Below, in pieces: positions 55,235-64,000 of a stretch of 64,000 nucleotides of DNA; position 1 is the stretch's first letter; the number at the start of each line of letters is the position of its first letter. This stretch comes from Bifidobacterium mongoliense DSM 21395. GTDB taxonomy: Bacteria; Actinomycetota; Actinomycetes; Actinomycetales; Bifidobacteriaceae. Under the pieces are notes generated by a model, which was not told the DNA's origin, did not search any database, and was given only the letters and a program-made list of their open reading frames with translations. The translations under genes and the position numbers were made by a program. Location of the stretch: the NCBI RefSeq assembly GCF_000741285.1, contig NZ_JGZE01000010.1, positions 62,001-126,000 on the forward strand, read 5' to 3'.

Positions 55235-58096
55235 TCACTCCTGCGGCGCATCGCCCCCCGGTTGCTCACCGGGGCCCTGCTGCAGCGAACTCGTCTCACC
55301 GCGCAGGAACGCCAACACCTGCTGCAGATCCTGCGGCTGTACGAGAACCTCGCGCGCCTTGGATCCTTCCGACGGTCCGACCACACCATGCGATTCGAGC
55401 AAGTCCATGAGACGGCCCGCCTTCGCGAATCCGACCCTGAGTTTGCGCTGCAGCATCGAGGTCGACCCGAACTGCGTGGTCACCACGAGTTCGGCGGCCT
55501 GCAGCAGCACGTCGAGATCGTCTCCGATGTCCTCATCGGGTTCGGCGGCGTGCTGTTCGGCCTCCTTGGCCATGCGCTCGATATCCTCACGGTAATGAGG
55601 CTTGCGCTGGGTCCGCACGGCGTCGACCGCCTTGCGGATCTCCGACTCACCGACCCATGAACCCTGCACGCGCAGAGGCTTGGCCGACCCCATGGGCAGG
55701 AACAGCGCGTCGCCCTGGCCGATCAGGGTCTCGGCGCCGACCGTGTCGAGGATGACGCGCGAATCCGTGGCGGACGAGGTCGCGAAGGCCAGGCGGGACG
55801 GGATATTCGCCTTGATGAGACCGGTCACGACGTCCACCGAAGGCCGCTGGGTGGCGAGGACGAGGTGCACGCCGGCCGCTCGTGCCAGCTGAGTGATGCG
55901 CTGGATGGAGCTCTCCACGTCGTTCTTCGCGATCATCATGAGATCCGCCATCTCGTCGACCACGACCAGCAGGTACGGGTACGGGGCGACCTTGCGGTTG
56001 GATCCTTGGGGAGCGTGGACCTTGCCCGCGCGAACGGCCTCGTTGAAATCCTTGACGTGCCGGAAACCGAAGAACTGCAGGTCGTCGTATCTGGCATCCA
56101 TCTCCTTGACCACCCACTCCAAGGCCTGCGAGGCCTTCTTGGGATCGGTGATAATGGGAGTGAGCAGATGGGGTATGCCGGCGTAGGCCGACAGCTCCAC
56201 GCGCTTGGGGTCGACGAGGATGAGCCGCACCTGCTCGGGGGTGGCCCGCATGATGATGGAGGTGAGCATCGAATTGATGAAGCTGGACTTACCGGAGCCG
56301 GTCGCGCCGGCCACCAGCAAATGGGGCATCTTGGTGAGATCCGCGGTGACGAAATGTCCCTCCACGTCCTTGCCGACGCCGGCCAGCATGGGGTTGGGGT
56401 CGTTCATCGCCTCGTCGGAACGCAGCACGTCACCGAGATGGACGATCTCGCGGTCAACGTTCGGAATCTCGATGCCGATCGCCGACTTGCCGGGAATCGG
56501 GGACAGGATGCGCACGTCTGAGCTCGCCACGGCATAGGCGATGTTGCGCTGCAGATTGGTGACCTTCTCGACCTTGACGCCCGGGCCGAGCTCGACCTCA
56601 TACTGGGTGACCGACGGGCCGCGCAGGAACCCGACGACCTTCGCGTCGATATCGAACTGCTGGAACGTGGAAGTGAGGGCGCGGATGACGTTGTCGTTGG
56701 CCGGGGTGCGCACCGCATGCGGCTGGCCTTTGACCAACAGGTTCGTATCGGGCAGCCGGTACGGCGGCAGGACTCCCGGGGCACCCTCCTCATCTCCCGT
56801 CGCTCCGTCGGCCGGATGCGTATCGGTGGAAGCATTCCCGCCGGATGGCGACGACACCGCAGCGTCCGGTCCTATCTCACCGGTCTGTGTATTGACCATG
56901 GTCCGGTCGCCACTCGCATCATCGGTCGTGGGGCGCGAACCCGTTCCATATCCGTCTCCGTCGGTGGATCCAGAGGCACCGGCGAATCCACCGACGGGGG
57001 AACCGACCGTAGCCCAGGGATCGGTTGCCGGCGACGCCGTGCGCGTGGGCAATACCGTCGTGGCCGACTCCCCCACGGGCAAGGCTCCGGAGAACCGCTG
57101 CGGCAACGTGTCGTCGCGCACCCGTGCGGCCAACAGCTGGGTCTCCGCGGCTTCGCCGTGCTGGCGTGCGGCCTTGGCGAAGGCCGTGTCGTTCTCATAC
57201 CGGTCAAGGCCGGTGTCCTCGCCGCCCCGCTTGCCTGAGGACAGCTTCGCCATAAGGCGCCGCCACAGGCCGGGGCGCTGCAAGTCATCGTCGACGGCAT
57301 CGCCACCCGCCTCGTCATGGGAAGGCACGCCCTGCGCGAAGGACAGGGTGCCGTCGCCGACGCGAACCTCGTTGGGGAACTGCTCGGCGCCCGCCGTGGC
57401 CCCGGCATCGTCCGCACGACGCGTGATGCCGAGCAGCGACCGGACCCGGTCGGGCACCTCATTGACATGGATGCGGGTAATGAGCAGGAGAGAAAACAGG
57501 ACGGTGACCGCGAAGATCACCATGGCAAACCCCTTCGAAAGCCCCCAGGCCAACGGCGAACCAAGCACGAAGCCGAATAACCCGCCGGCCTGCTGCAGCA
57601 TGGTCATGTCCATGCCACGGATGTCGGAGGCGACGATAACGTCGACCATCGAACAGATGGAAAACAGCAACAGGCCCCAACCGGTCACGACCTTGGGATT
57701 CTCGGCCTCATCGCCGCTGTTGCGCATGAGACGGATCGCCAGGTAGGTCAGCAACACCGGCAGAACCACGCTCATCACGCCGAATGCCCCCGATGCCAGG
57801 GCATGCAGCGCCCGACCGAGCGCGCCATCGACGCGGAACCATTCGGACGCGCAGAACAGGATGGCCAGCACCAGAAGGATGAAGCACCACCCGTCCGTGC
57901 GGTTGTCCGGGTCGTACTCACCCACACCGCCTATGGTCCGCACGACCTTACCCAGACCCCTTGGCAGGGCGAGGAGGATCTTATGCCATACCGGTTCGGG
58001 GCGTTGCCCGTCCGAATCGGTGCGTTTCGCCGACCCCGATGCGCCGGAGCGCGGGGATGTTGATCGTGAGTTGCGTGAGGGTGCCGTTCGTGCCAT
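55235..58096 (-). CDS. ftsK: DNA translocase FtsK
   Basis: 953-residue FtsK/SpoIIIE translocase. Four transmembrane helices lie in residues about 60-220. A Gly/Asp/Thr-rich linker (about 250-460) follows. The motor domain has Walker [11 protein letters not shown] (near residue 595) and [13 protein letters not shown] (Walker B). A C-terminal winged-helix gamma domain ([26 protein letters not shown]) reads polarity sequences on DNA. It moves chromosome termini through the septum. The ATG at 58129 is only 18 bp from the divergent fic gene; I prefer ATG 58096, although no strong ribosome-binding site marks either. Confidence 0.93.
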   Translation of the reverse strand: MARTAPSRNSRSTSPRSGASGSAKRTDSDGQRPEPVWHKILLALPRGLGKVVRTIGGVGEYDPDNRTDGWCFILLVLAILFCASEWFRVDGALGRALHALASGAFGVMSVVLPVLLTYLAIRLMRNSGDEAENPKVVTGWGLLLFSICSMVDVIVASDIRGMDMTMLQQAGGLFGFVLGSPLAWGLSKGFAMVIFAVTVLFSLLLITRIHVNEVPDRVRSLLGITRRADDAGATAGAEQFPNEVRVGDGTLSFAQGVPSHDEAGGDAVDDDLQRPGLWRRLMAKLSSGKRGGEDTGLDRYENDTAFAKAARQHGEAAETQLLAARVRDDTLPQRFSGALPVGESATTVLPTRTASPATDPWATVGSPVGGFAGASGSTDGDGYGTGSRPTTDDASGDRTMVNTQTGEIGPDAAVSSPSGGNASTDTHPADGATGDEEGAPGVLPPYRLPDTNLLVKGQPHAVRTPANDNVIRALTSTFQQFDIDAKVVGFLRGPSVTQYEVELGPGVKVEKVTNLQRNIAYAVASSDVRILSPIPGKSAIGIEIPNVDREIVHLGDVLRSDEAMNDPNPMLAGVGKDVEGHFVTADLTKMPHLLVAGATGSGKSSFINSMLTSIIMRATPEQVRLILVDPKRVELSAYAGIPHLLTPIITDPKKASQALEWVVKEMDARYDDLQFFGFRHVKDFNEAVRAGKVHAPQGSNRKVAPYPYLLVVVDEMADLMMIAKNDVESSIQRITQLARAAGVHLVLATQRPSVDVVTGLIKANIPSRLAFATSSATDSRVILDTVGAETLIGQGDALFLPMGSAKPLRVQGSWVGESEIRKAVDAVRTQRKPHYREDIERMAKEAEQHAAEPDEDIGDDLDVLLQAAELVVTTQFGSTSMLQRKLRVGFAKAGRLMDLLESHGVVGPSEGSKAREVLVQPQDLQQVLAFLRGETSSLQQGPGEQPGGDAPQE

Positions 58097-58147
58097 AACG
58101 GGACCGATTCTACCGGCTCCCATTCCCATCGGCTATCATGGCACGGT

Positions 58148-58960
58148 ATGACACCTGCGGAACGTGCGAGCGCAGTCGCATTTGCACTGAAGAACTGCGC
58201 ACTGGGCAATCTGTCTCCCGACGAGGCCACGTTGCAGGCCGCCCGGTTGTATGAGCATGAGGGCGGAGATCCGGCCCGGCTCCTCATGGCCGCGGGACGG
58301 CACGCGCCGAGCGCCATCTTCGCACGGACCGTCGCACTCAATGAACACGGATGGCGTGGCAGCGGGGATCTCAAGGAGCTGCAGGCCATCCACCTGGCGC
58401 TCTTCGACGGTGTTCACGAGGATGCCGGGAAGCTGCGCACCAAAAACGTGAAGGACCACGAAACCGACTCCGGCGCGGTGACTCGCCGTGTGAACGGCGG
58501 CCTGAACGGCGGCCTGAACGGCGCTGTCGACGCCAAGGACGCCGTAATCGCCTCGGGACCGCTCGACGACGATCCCCAGGCCTTCTTCCCCGCGAACCTC
58601 ATCACGACCGGAGCGATGAACATCTCGACCGAACTCGCCGAACAGCGTAACCTGCGCAGCCTGGATCGCGCCGTGTTCACGCACGCCCTGGCGAAGATCT
58701 ACGACGAACTGGGCTATCTGCACCCGTTCAACGGCGGCAACGCGATGGTGCTGCGTATCTTCGCATCCCGCCTCGCCCATGACGCCGGATGGGACCTCGA
58801 CTGGGGCGAGGTCACCCGCGAGCGCTATCGGAAGGCCAGGCGACAGGCCTGCCGCGGGGACATCACCGGATTCGAATCCCTGTTCGCCGACATCCAACGT
58901 CCGGCCAATCCGACGCGAGTCTTCCTCATCGCGGGCTGGGACCAGGGCCCGGCGCACTGA
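58148..58960 (+). CDS. Fic/DOC-fold protein with a degenerate catalytic motif
   Basis: 270-residue Fic-family protein. HEDAGKLRTKNV matches the conserved AGxxRTxNV strand region. The catalytic loop is HPFNGGNAMVLR, where the canonical form is HPFx[D/E]GNGRxxR. The His and final Arg remain, but the Mg-binding acidic residue is Gly, and the GNGR Gly and Arg are Ala and Met. Normal AMPylation is therefore doubtful. A low-complexity insert (about residues 105-145) contains NGGL repeats. TATCAT lies 8 nt before the ATG, so the mRNA may be leaderless. Divergent from ftsK, convergent with miaA. Confidence 0.75.
   Translation: MTPAERASAVAFALKNCALGNLSPDEATLQAARLYEHEGGDPARLLMAAGRHAPSAIFARTVALNEHGWRGSGDLKELQAIHLALFDGVHEDAGKLRTKNVKDHETDSGAVTRRVNGGLNGGLNGAVDAKDAVIASGPLDDDPQAFFPANLITTGAMNISTELAEQRNLRSLDRAVFTHALAKIYDELGYLHPFNGGNAMVLRIFASRLAHDAGWDLDWGEVTRERYRKARRQACRGDITGFESLFADIQRPANPTRVFLIAGWDQGPAH
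58493..58528. repeat. 12-bp tandem repeat in fic
   Basis: Three units aacggcggcctg (third copy diverged) encode the NGGLNGGLNGAV insert of the Fic-fold protein. Confidence 0.7.
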
Positions 58961-58979
58961 CCTGCGGTCCGCAGCCGGT

Positions 58980-60080
58980 CTATTCGTTGACGCCGCAGGC
59001 TTGGTTCATGCCACCATCAATCCGGTTCGTGCCATCATCGGCCCGGTTGGCAGCGCCGTCAGCAACATCGCCCAGGTGGTGGGAGGTGAAACCGTCGGCT
59101 TCGGCATCGCGGGCATCGTACTCCCCCGCATCGGCGCTCATGACGATTCCAAGCGCCTCGTCGACCAAGGTGGGCCTCAATGCCTGGAGCCAATGGATCC
59201 TCGGATCTCTGCCGAACCAACCCATCTGCTTGCGGGCCAGACGTTTCGTCAGGCGCGCGATCTCGGCATAGGCCGCGTCCTCGTCGATCTCGCCGTCGAG
59301 GAACCGCGCGATCTGCGGATACCCCAGCGCACGGGACGCGGTCGTACCCAGACGTTCACGCAATCGTTCGACCTCCCGCGTGAATCCCAGCGCACGCATC
59401 TGGGCCGTGCGGCGTTCGATGCGCTCGTCAAGCAGGTCGCGCGGCAGGTCGAGGCCGATCTGCACGGCGGGCATGACATAGTGGTACCGCGGCAACGACG
59501 CCGAATACGGGCGTCCGGTGATGGCGATGACCTCGAGGGCCCGTATCGTCCGCCGGACATTGTGCGGGTCCATGCGGCGCGCCGCTTCGGGGTCGCGATC
59601 CATCAACTCGTCGAACAACAATCCGGGACCTTCGCTCTCGGCGCGTCGCTCCAAGCCCTCCCGGATGGCGGCGTCGGTGGCGGGAAACGAGATATCGTCG
59701 ATGGCGGCGCGGGCGTACAGGCCCGATCCCCCGACCAGGATGGGCCGGATGCCGCGGCGCTGCAGATCCGCGATGCACGTTCTGGCGAGTCCTTGGAAAC
59801 GCGCCACGCTCATGGCGTCCTCGGGATCGATGACGTCGAGAAGATGGTGGGGCACGGCCGCACGCTCCTGCGCGGTGGGCTTGGCCGTACCGACGTCCAT
59901 CTGACGGTACATCTGATAGGCATCGGCGTTGACGATCTCGGCCCGTTGCCCACGTGCGGCCAACGCCCGGGCGAGTCCTATGCCCAACCCGGTCTTGCCC
60001 GAGGCGGTCGGACCGATGATCGACACCACCTTGGCGCGCCGTTCCTGGGTGTGCGTATCGAGACCTCGCTGCTCTTCCAT
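58980..60080 (-). CDS. miaA: tRNA dimethylallyltransferase
   Basis: 366-residue enzyme adding a dimethylallyl group to A37 of tRNAs that read UNN codons. The P-loop is [11 protein letters not shown]. Other blocks are [30 protein letters not shown] and [13 protein letters not shown]. The last 50 residues are a low-complexity tail with heptapeptide repeats such as [14 protein letters not shown], coded by 21-bp tandem repeats, beyond the family's usual end. Confidence 0.94.
   Translation of the reverse strand: MEEQRGLDTHTQERRAKVVSIIGPTASGKTGLGIGLARALAARGQRAEIVNADAYQMYRQMDVGTAKPTAQERAAVPHHLLDVIDPEDAMSVARFQGLARTCIADLQRRGIRPILVGGSGLYARAAIDDISFPATDAAIREGLERRAESEGPGLLFDELMDRDPEAARRMDPHNVRRTIRALEVIAITGRPYSASLPRYHYVMPAVQIGLDLPRDLLDERIERRTAQMRALGFTREVERLRERLGTTASRALGYPQIARFLDGEIDEDAAYAEIARLTKRLARKQMGWFGRDPRIHWLQALRPTLVDEALGIVMSADAGEYDARDAEADGFTSHHLGDVADGAANRADDGTNRIDGGMNQACGVNE
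59003..59065. repeat. 21-bp tandem repeat at the miaA 3' end
   Basis: Three 21-bp units starting ggttc/ggttg. They encode heptapeptide repeats in the MiaA C-terminal tail. Confidence 0.65.
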
Positions 60081-60162
60081 ACCGGCGATACTAGCGGGGT
60101 GAGTGAACCACCCGGCATATGTGCACCCAGGGCCTTCTCAGCACCGGCGTTATGATGGTGCC

Positions 60163-60909
60163 GTGATACTCGACCGACATGACCGAATCAACACCACAGA
60201 AATAGCCGCACGACTCAGGGGGCTGCAAGCAGGGGAAACGGGCTTTCCCACCGCGGAGATCGACAAGTTCGTCGATCTCATGCAGGTCTACGAGGGCGCG
60301 ATGTATGAGATCAGCACGAAGCTGGACATCCTGGACGGCGAATTCCAGGTCAGATTCGAACACAATCCCATCCACCATCTCGAGCGCCGGCTCAAATCCG
60401 TCAACTCGATCATCGGCAAGCTGGAACGCAAGAATCTGCCTGTTTCAGTCGAATCGATCAAGGACCATCTGTTCGACGTTGCGGGCATCCGCGTCATCTG
60501 CAACTATCGTGACGACGTGTATTCGGTGTCGAATTATCTGTCCGGGCAATCCGACATCCAGGTGCTGCGGGTGAAGGACTACATCAAGAACCCCAAGCAG
60601 AACGGTTATCGCAGCCTGCACGTCATCTATTCGGTGCCGGTCTTCCTCTCATCCGGGGCATACTACACACCCGTCGAGGTCCAGTTCCGCACCGTTGCCA
60701 TGGACTATTGGGCGAGCCTCGAGCATGCCCTGCGATACAAGGCCGACCTTCCCGACGCCCGGTTCGCCGAGCATTCCCAGACGCTGCTGGACTGCGCACG
60801 CAGCCTGCAGAACGTCGAGGCGCAGATGCAGAACATCCACCGCGACATCAATGGTGCGCCGCAAAGCGAGCAGACGCCGGAATCCAAGGCCAACGGCATC
60901 AAAGATTGA
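60163..60909 (+). CDS. small alarmone synthetase (GTP pyrophosphokinase)
   Basis: 248-residue single-domain (p)ppGpp synthetase of the RelQ/RelP type, with no hydrolase domain. Motifs are EHNPIHHLERRLKSVNSI, DVAGIRVICNY, RVKDYIKNPKQNGYRSLHVIY, VEVQFRTVAMDYWASLEH. The start is GTG 60163, 6 nt after a TATGAT -10, with no ribosome-binding site; an earlier ATG 60103 is upstream of the promoter. Works beside the long Rel enzyme at 16.9-19.2 kb. Confidence 0.88.
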   Translation: MILDRHDRINTTEIAARLRGLQAGETGFPTAEIDKFVDLMQVYEGAMYEISTKLDILDGEFQVRFEHNPIHHLERRLKSVNSIIGKLERKNLPVSVESIKDHLFDVAGIRVICNYRDDVYSVSNYLSGQSDIQVLRVKDYIKNPKQNGYRSLHVIYSVPVFLSSGAYYTPVEVQFRTVAMDYWASLEHALRYKADLPDARFAEHSQTLLDCARSLQNVEAQMQNIHRDINGAPQSEQTPESKANGIKD

Positions 60910-60966
60910 TGCGGTCCGAATGCTGACGGAATCCGAAAGCCAACGAAACTCCGCGGACTAACGAAA

Positions 60967-61002
60967 CCGGCGGCCTGGCGACCGGATACCTCAGTCCGCC
61001 GG
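60967..61002. terminator. hairpin between the small synthetase and the aldo/keto reductase
   Basis: CCGGCGG/CCGCCGG with a 22-nt loop, between convergent genes. A second AT-poor inverted pair lies at about 61030-61065. Confidence 0.45.
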
Positions 61003-61118
61003 ATCAATCCCTCAAACCCGACTCGTCACCGGCGAATCGACGCCCGCTCCGTCGCCGATTCGCGGCAGTGGCGTTGCGGCGATGTTGTTGCGACGATGAC
61101 GCTGAACGGCCGAAACGA

Positions 61119-61970
61119 TCAGAAGTCGAAATGATCGGGGTCGGCGCCGTTCCTGCGTCCGGTGTCCAACGCGGCGATGGCCCGCATCTGGGCGTCGTCC
61201 AGAGCGAAATCGAACACATCGAAATTCTGGCGGATACGTTCGGCATGCGTCGATTTGGGCAACACGATCACACCGCGCTGCAAGTGCCAGCGAATCACGA
61301 CCTGGGCGGGCGACTTGCCGTACTGCTCGCCGATGCGGGCCAACAGAGGGTCGGACAGCAGCGAGCCGCCCGTACCGCCCAACGGGCTGTAGGCCTCCAC
61401 GTCGATGCGCTTGGTGTGCACGGCGTCGACGAGTTCCTGGTTGACGAACTGCGGCGAGGATTCGATCTGATCCACCTGCGGTTTCGTGCCGCTCATCGCC
61501 AGCAACGATTCGAGATGATGCTGCTGGAAATTGCTCACGCCGATGGCGCGCACCCGCCGCTCCCGGTACAGCTCGACCATCTGCTCCCAGGCCCGTTCCC
61601 ATCCGTCGGCCGGCCAGTGGATGAGATAGAGATCGAGGTAATCGACCCCGAGCCTGTCCATGCTCCGATAGCAGGCCTCCCTGGCCTTGCCGGCGCGGAT
61701 ATCGTCGTTCCACAGCTTCGTGGTCAGGAAGATGTCGCGTCGATCGACGCCCGATTGCCGGATGCCTTCACCGACCGACTCCTCGTTGCGGTAGATCATC
61801 GCCGTGTCGATGTGACGGTACCCGGCTTGCAGCGCACTACGCACCGCGCCGATCGTCTCCTCGCCCTGTGGGGTTTGGAACACCCCGAGTCCCAACTGAG
61901 GGATCGTCACGCCGTTGTTCAACGTGATGGCCGCGTCGCTCGCCTGTCGTAATTCCTGCATCTTCTGCAT
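61119..61970 (-). CDS. aldo/keto reductase
   Basis: 283-residue NADPH-dependent aldo/keto reductase of the 2,5-diketo-gluconate-reductase-like group. The catalytic tetrad is in GYRHIDTAMIYRNEESVG (Asp, Tyr), TTKLW (Lys) and LIHWP (His). The coenzyme-binding block is VLPKSTHAERIRQNFDVFDF. The substrate is unknown. The start is ATG 61970, after AAGGAG at 5 nt. A 20-bp triple repeat lies 19-80 bp upstream. Confidence 0.9.
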   Translation of the reverse strand: MQKMQELRQASDAAITLNNGVTIPQLGLGVFQTPQGEETIGAVRSALQAGYRHIDTAMIYRNEESVGEGIRQSGVDRRDIFLTTKLWNDDIRAGKAREACYRSMDRLGVDYLDLYLIHWPADGWERAWEQMVELYRERRVRAIGVSNFQQHHLESLLAMSGTKPQVDQIESSPQFVNQELVDAVHTKRIDVEAYSPLGGTGGSLLSDPLLARIGEQYGKSPAQVVIRWHLQRGVIVLPKSTHAERIRQNFDVFDFALDDAQMRAIAALDTGRRNGADPDHFDF

Positions 61971-61988
61971 CGCCACTCCTTCGGTGTG

Positions 61989-62048
61989 TTGCCGTTCGTT
62001 GACTTGACTTGCCGTTCGTTGACTTGTGTTGCGGTTCGGTGACTTGTA
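61989..62048. repeat. 20-bp triple repeat upstream of the aldo/keto reductase
   Basis: Three consecutive 20-bp units beginning ttgcSgttcgKtgacttg, in non-coding DNA directly upstream of the ribosome-binding site. The third unit is more diverged. Confidence 0.75.
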
Positions 62049-62321
62049 TCGCTGTATGTTGCCACGCGTCCCGCATCCGCGCATCGCTCGTGCGTGATCG
62101 AATCGCAACAGAGGTCGTCCCTCTCGCTTAATCCCCATCGTAACCGCTGCCATCGGCGGTTGTGCCCGTGGCATAGGCCAGGAACTCCACATTCAGCGCT
62201 CACACCCCATCGCGCCTTTGGATGACATTGCCCGTCCTCGCAGAACCTCCTACGTTCAGAGCTAACACACAGGAGCGTCGATTATCCTGAGATTGGAATC
62301 ACGATACGTAAAGGAGCAATC

Positions 62322-63215
62322 ATGACGTTCGGAAGGCAACCGCAGGACGACCGCGATCACATGAATCAGCAACCCTACGGCCAGTCGCAGGGACAGCCAA
62401 CGCAACCGCTGTACGGCCAGGGCTACCAGAACCATCAGGGTTATCAGACGTCCACGGGATCACAGGCGCCCAGCGGCCAATACGGCTACGCGGCGCAGTC
62501 CGCATCGGGCCGCGCCCCCATCGACGCGCAACTCGCCTATTCCTACGAGCGCACCAAGCGGACCTCAATCGCGAGCGCCTACGGCCAGATGACCATTGGA
62601 CTGCTTATCACCGCCGTCGTCGCCATCGTCTCCCAGATGACGGGTGCGTTGGTCAGTTTCCTTGTCGCCACGGGCGGGCTCGGATGGATCGGCCTGGCCA
62701 TCGTCCAAGTCGTCATGGCTGTGACACTCGGAGCACGTGTCATGAAGATGCGCACCGGAACCGCCTACGCGATGTTCTATGTGTATGCGGCGCTCATGGG
62801 CTTCACATTGAGCTCGATCTTCCTGGTCTACGATCTTGGTTCGATCGGCATGGCTCTGGGATTGAGCATCGGTTTCTTCGTCGTCCTCACCATGTTGGCT
62901 CTGACTACCAAAATCGACATGCTCAAGACCGGTCCGATCCTCATGGTCGCCCTCATCGTGCTCATTGTGGGTCAGGTCATCCTCATGTTCATCTCCCCTT
63001 CGAACACCATCATGATGGCGATCTCCGCGGTTGGCTTGCTGATCTTCGCCGGTCTGACGGCATACGACGCCCAGCGCACCCGCGCACTGTTCGCCCAGTA
63101 CGCGACGAATCTCGACATGATCAAGCGCCTGTCCATCGTCTGCGCACTGAGCCTGTATCTCGATTTCGTCAACATGTTCCTCTATCTGCTGCGCCTGTTC
63201 GGCGGCCGCAACTAG
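62322..63215 (+). CDS. Bax inhibitor-1/YccA family membrane protein
   Basis: 297-residue membrane protein. Residues 1-75 are a Gln/Gly/Tyr/Pro-rich low-complexity N-terminus. Seven hydrophobic helices follow, with family blocks MTIGLLITAVVAIVS, AYAMFYVYAALMGFTLSSIF and the terminal LSLYLDFVNMFLYLLRLFG. Members act as pH-sensitive calcium leaks in some species; the role in bifidobacteria is not established. The start has AAAGGAGCAATC before the ATG. Confidence 0.9.
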   Translation: MTFGRQPQDDRDHMNQQPYGQSQGQPTQPLYGQGYQNHQGYQTSTGSQAPSGQYGYAAQSASGRAPIDAQLAYSYERTKRTSIASAYGQMTIGLLITAVVAIVSQMTGALVSFLVATGGLGWIGLAIVQVVMAVTLGARVMKMRTGTAYAMFYVYAALMGFTLSSIFLVYDLGSIGMALGLSIGFFVVLTMLALTTKIDMLKTGPILMVALIVLIVGQVILMFISPSNTIMMAISAVGLLIFAGLTAYDAQRTRALFAQYATNLDMIKRLSIVCALSLYLDFVNMFLYLLRLFGGRN

Positions 63216-63547
63216 GCCATATCCGGGTGCGCCCGCAGACGCCGGGCGCACCCTTCGACATTCGATCAGTTTCTCATTCCTCCATTCTTTCGGTCTTTCG
63301 GTCCCTCAGTCCTCTCACTCCCTCAGTCACTCACCCCCTCAGTCACCCAACCCTCCCCCTCCAGTCTCCCTGAGTTCCTCAGTCCCTCCCCTCATTCCCC
63401 CACTTCCTCAGTGCGCCCTTAAGTTGCGTGGTATGTCCCGCCCCGACACAGTCCGTCCTCGCGTGGCACAGTGAGCCCCAGTCACGCGGCGCTTCCTCGT
63501 ACGTCACGGTGCACGCTTCCCACACCGATTTCACACCTCGTATTTCG
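63216..63547. other. pyrimidine-rich intergenic region
   Basis: About 330 bp with no supported gene. From 63270 to 63410 the plus strand is almost pure C/T, with five copies of CTCAGT (63305, 63322, 63338, 63378, 63407) at irregular spacing. The composition is quite unlike the rest of the window. Confidence 0.6.
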
Positions 63548-64000
63548 TCATCGCTTCTTCCTATGATGCCTCCCATCCGCCAAACGCCATAAATCCCTAG
63601 GCTCCTCCACCACCGAGGAACCTCCCGCCGCAAGCAATGCGGATCTGACGTTACGCACATATCGATCCATGGCGCTCTCACTGCTGAGCATCGCGCCCCA
63701 TACCGGGAACACCTTCCACTCCCCCGCAGTCAAGGCATTCAGGCGTTCGCAGTCGTCGACGTACTGGGCTGTGTGGTGCATGCCGTGATATTCCATCCCG
63801 ATACGAAACTCTGGATATGCCATGTCCAACACCCGCACACGACCGTCCACCATCAAGGAATAGTTGATCACGGGCATCGGTAGGCCCCGGCGGAGTATCG
63901 CCAGTCTGAGCTTGCTCTCGTATGGGGAATCGGTGCCAGGCAGTGATAGTCTCAGCGCCCTCATGCACAGGCGCCGATTGGTCAGACGTCGCCCCTCGCG
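63548..64000 (-). CDS. DUF559-like (PD-(D/E)XK fold) protein, partial
   Basis: At least 150 residues; the frame is open to the right edge, so the N-terminus is missing and the first Met (63964) is not necessarily the start. The segment SPYESKLRLAILRRGLPMPVINY, then DMAYPEFRIGMEYHG and a following His, is the very-short-patch-repair-like nuclease fold found in many actinobacterial proteins, some fused to AbiEi-type antitoxin domains. Catalytic-type Glu, Asp and Glu are all present. Function in this genome is unknown. Confidence 0.7.
   Translation of the reverse strand, partial: REGRRLTNRRLCMRALRLSLPGTDSPYESKLRLAILRRGLPMPVINYSLMVDGRVRVLDMAYPEFRIGMEYHGMHHTAQYVDDCERLNALTAGEWKVFPVWGAMLSSESAMDRYVRNVRSALLAAGGSSVVEEPRDLWRLADGRHHRKKR

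Noticed and set aside
1-64000. tRNA, rRNA, CRISPR or insertion-sequence elements
   Set aside because: I searched by eye for TpsiC-like motifs, repeat-spacer patterns and transposase motifs and found none; small tRNAs could still be missed.

Overview
The window is a chromosomal segment of a high-GC actinobacterium, almost certainly a Bifidobacterium. It carries a pyruvate formate-lyase/activase pair, the actinobacterial order ftsK - pgsA - cinA - clgR - (DUF5701) - DUF3046 - recA - recX, and actinobacterial marker proteins (SepH, DUF4193, DUF4192, a SPOR-type small protein). It also has GTG/TTG starts and likely leaderless mRNAs. I see no insertion sequence, prophage, CRISPR array or tRNA. This is conserved core genome with small irregularities.

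Layout, left to right. 1-5.5 kb (minus strand): clpP2 (cut by the edge), clpP1, a ClC channel, trigger factor and RNase D, i.e. protein and RNA quality control. 5.7-12.8 kb: pflA, pflB, a SPOR-type protein, nadE and an M20 peptidase. 12.9-16 kb: methionine importer metQ-metN-metI. 16.2-20.1 kb: cyclophilin (+), then rel, dut and DUF4193 (-). 20.3-35.8 kb: sepH (+), an AP-superfamily phosphodiesterase (-), parC (+), an Lhr-type helicase broken by a one-base frameshift, an MFS transporter, aspA (+) and parE (-). 35.9-48.8 kb: the primary sigma factor, DUF4192, a polyprenyl synthase, a PknL-like PASTA kinase, an acyltransferase, a two-helix membrane protein, trpD, secA and hpf. 48.96-49.33 kb: RNase P RNA (+). 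49.5-58.1 kb: recX, recA, DUF3046, DUF5701, clgR, cinA, pgsA and ftsK, all on the minus strand. 58.1-64 kb: a Fic-fold protein with a damaged motif, miaA, a small alarmone synthetase, an aldo/keto reductase, a Bax-inhibitor-1 protein and a truncated DUF559-like protein.

Functional links. A perfect LexA box precedes recA. A one-mismatch copy lies on the start codon of the Lhr helicase, which suggests one SOS response covers both. ClgR and the clpP pair at opposite ends of the window are regulator and targets in related bacteria. Two alarmone enzymes (long Rel and a small synthetase) share stress signalling with Hpf. The pfl pair is preceded by two palindromes that look like repressor operators.

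The least expected structure is a scatter of unrelated short tandem repeats. Units of 12, 15, 18, 20 or 21 bp occur in linkers, termini or flanks of rnd, metN, lhr, pknL, recX, fic, miaA and the aldo/keto reductase gene. Inside coding DNA every unit is a multiple of three. A second theme is perfect GC-rich hairpins without U-tracts between genes.
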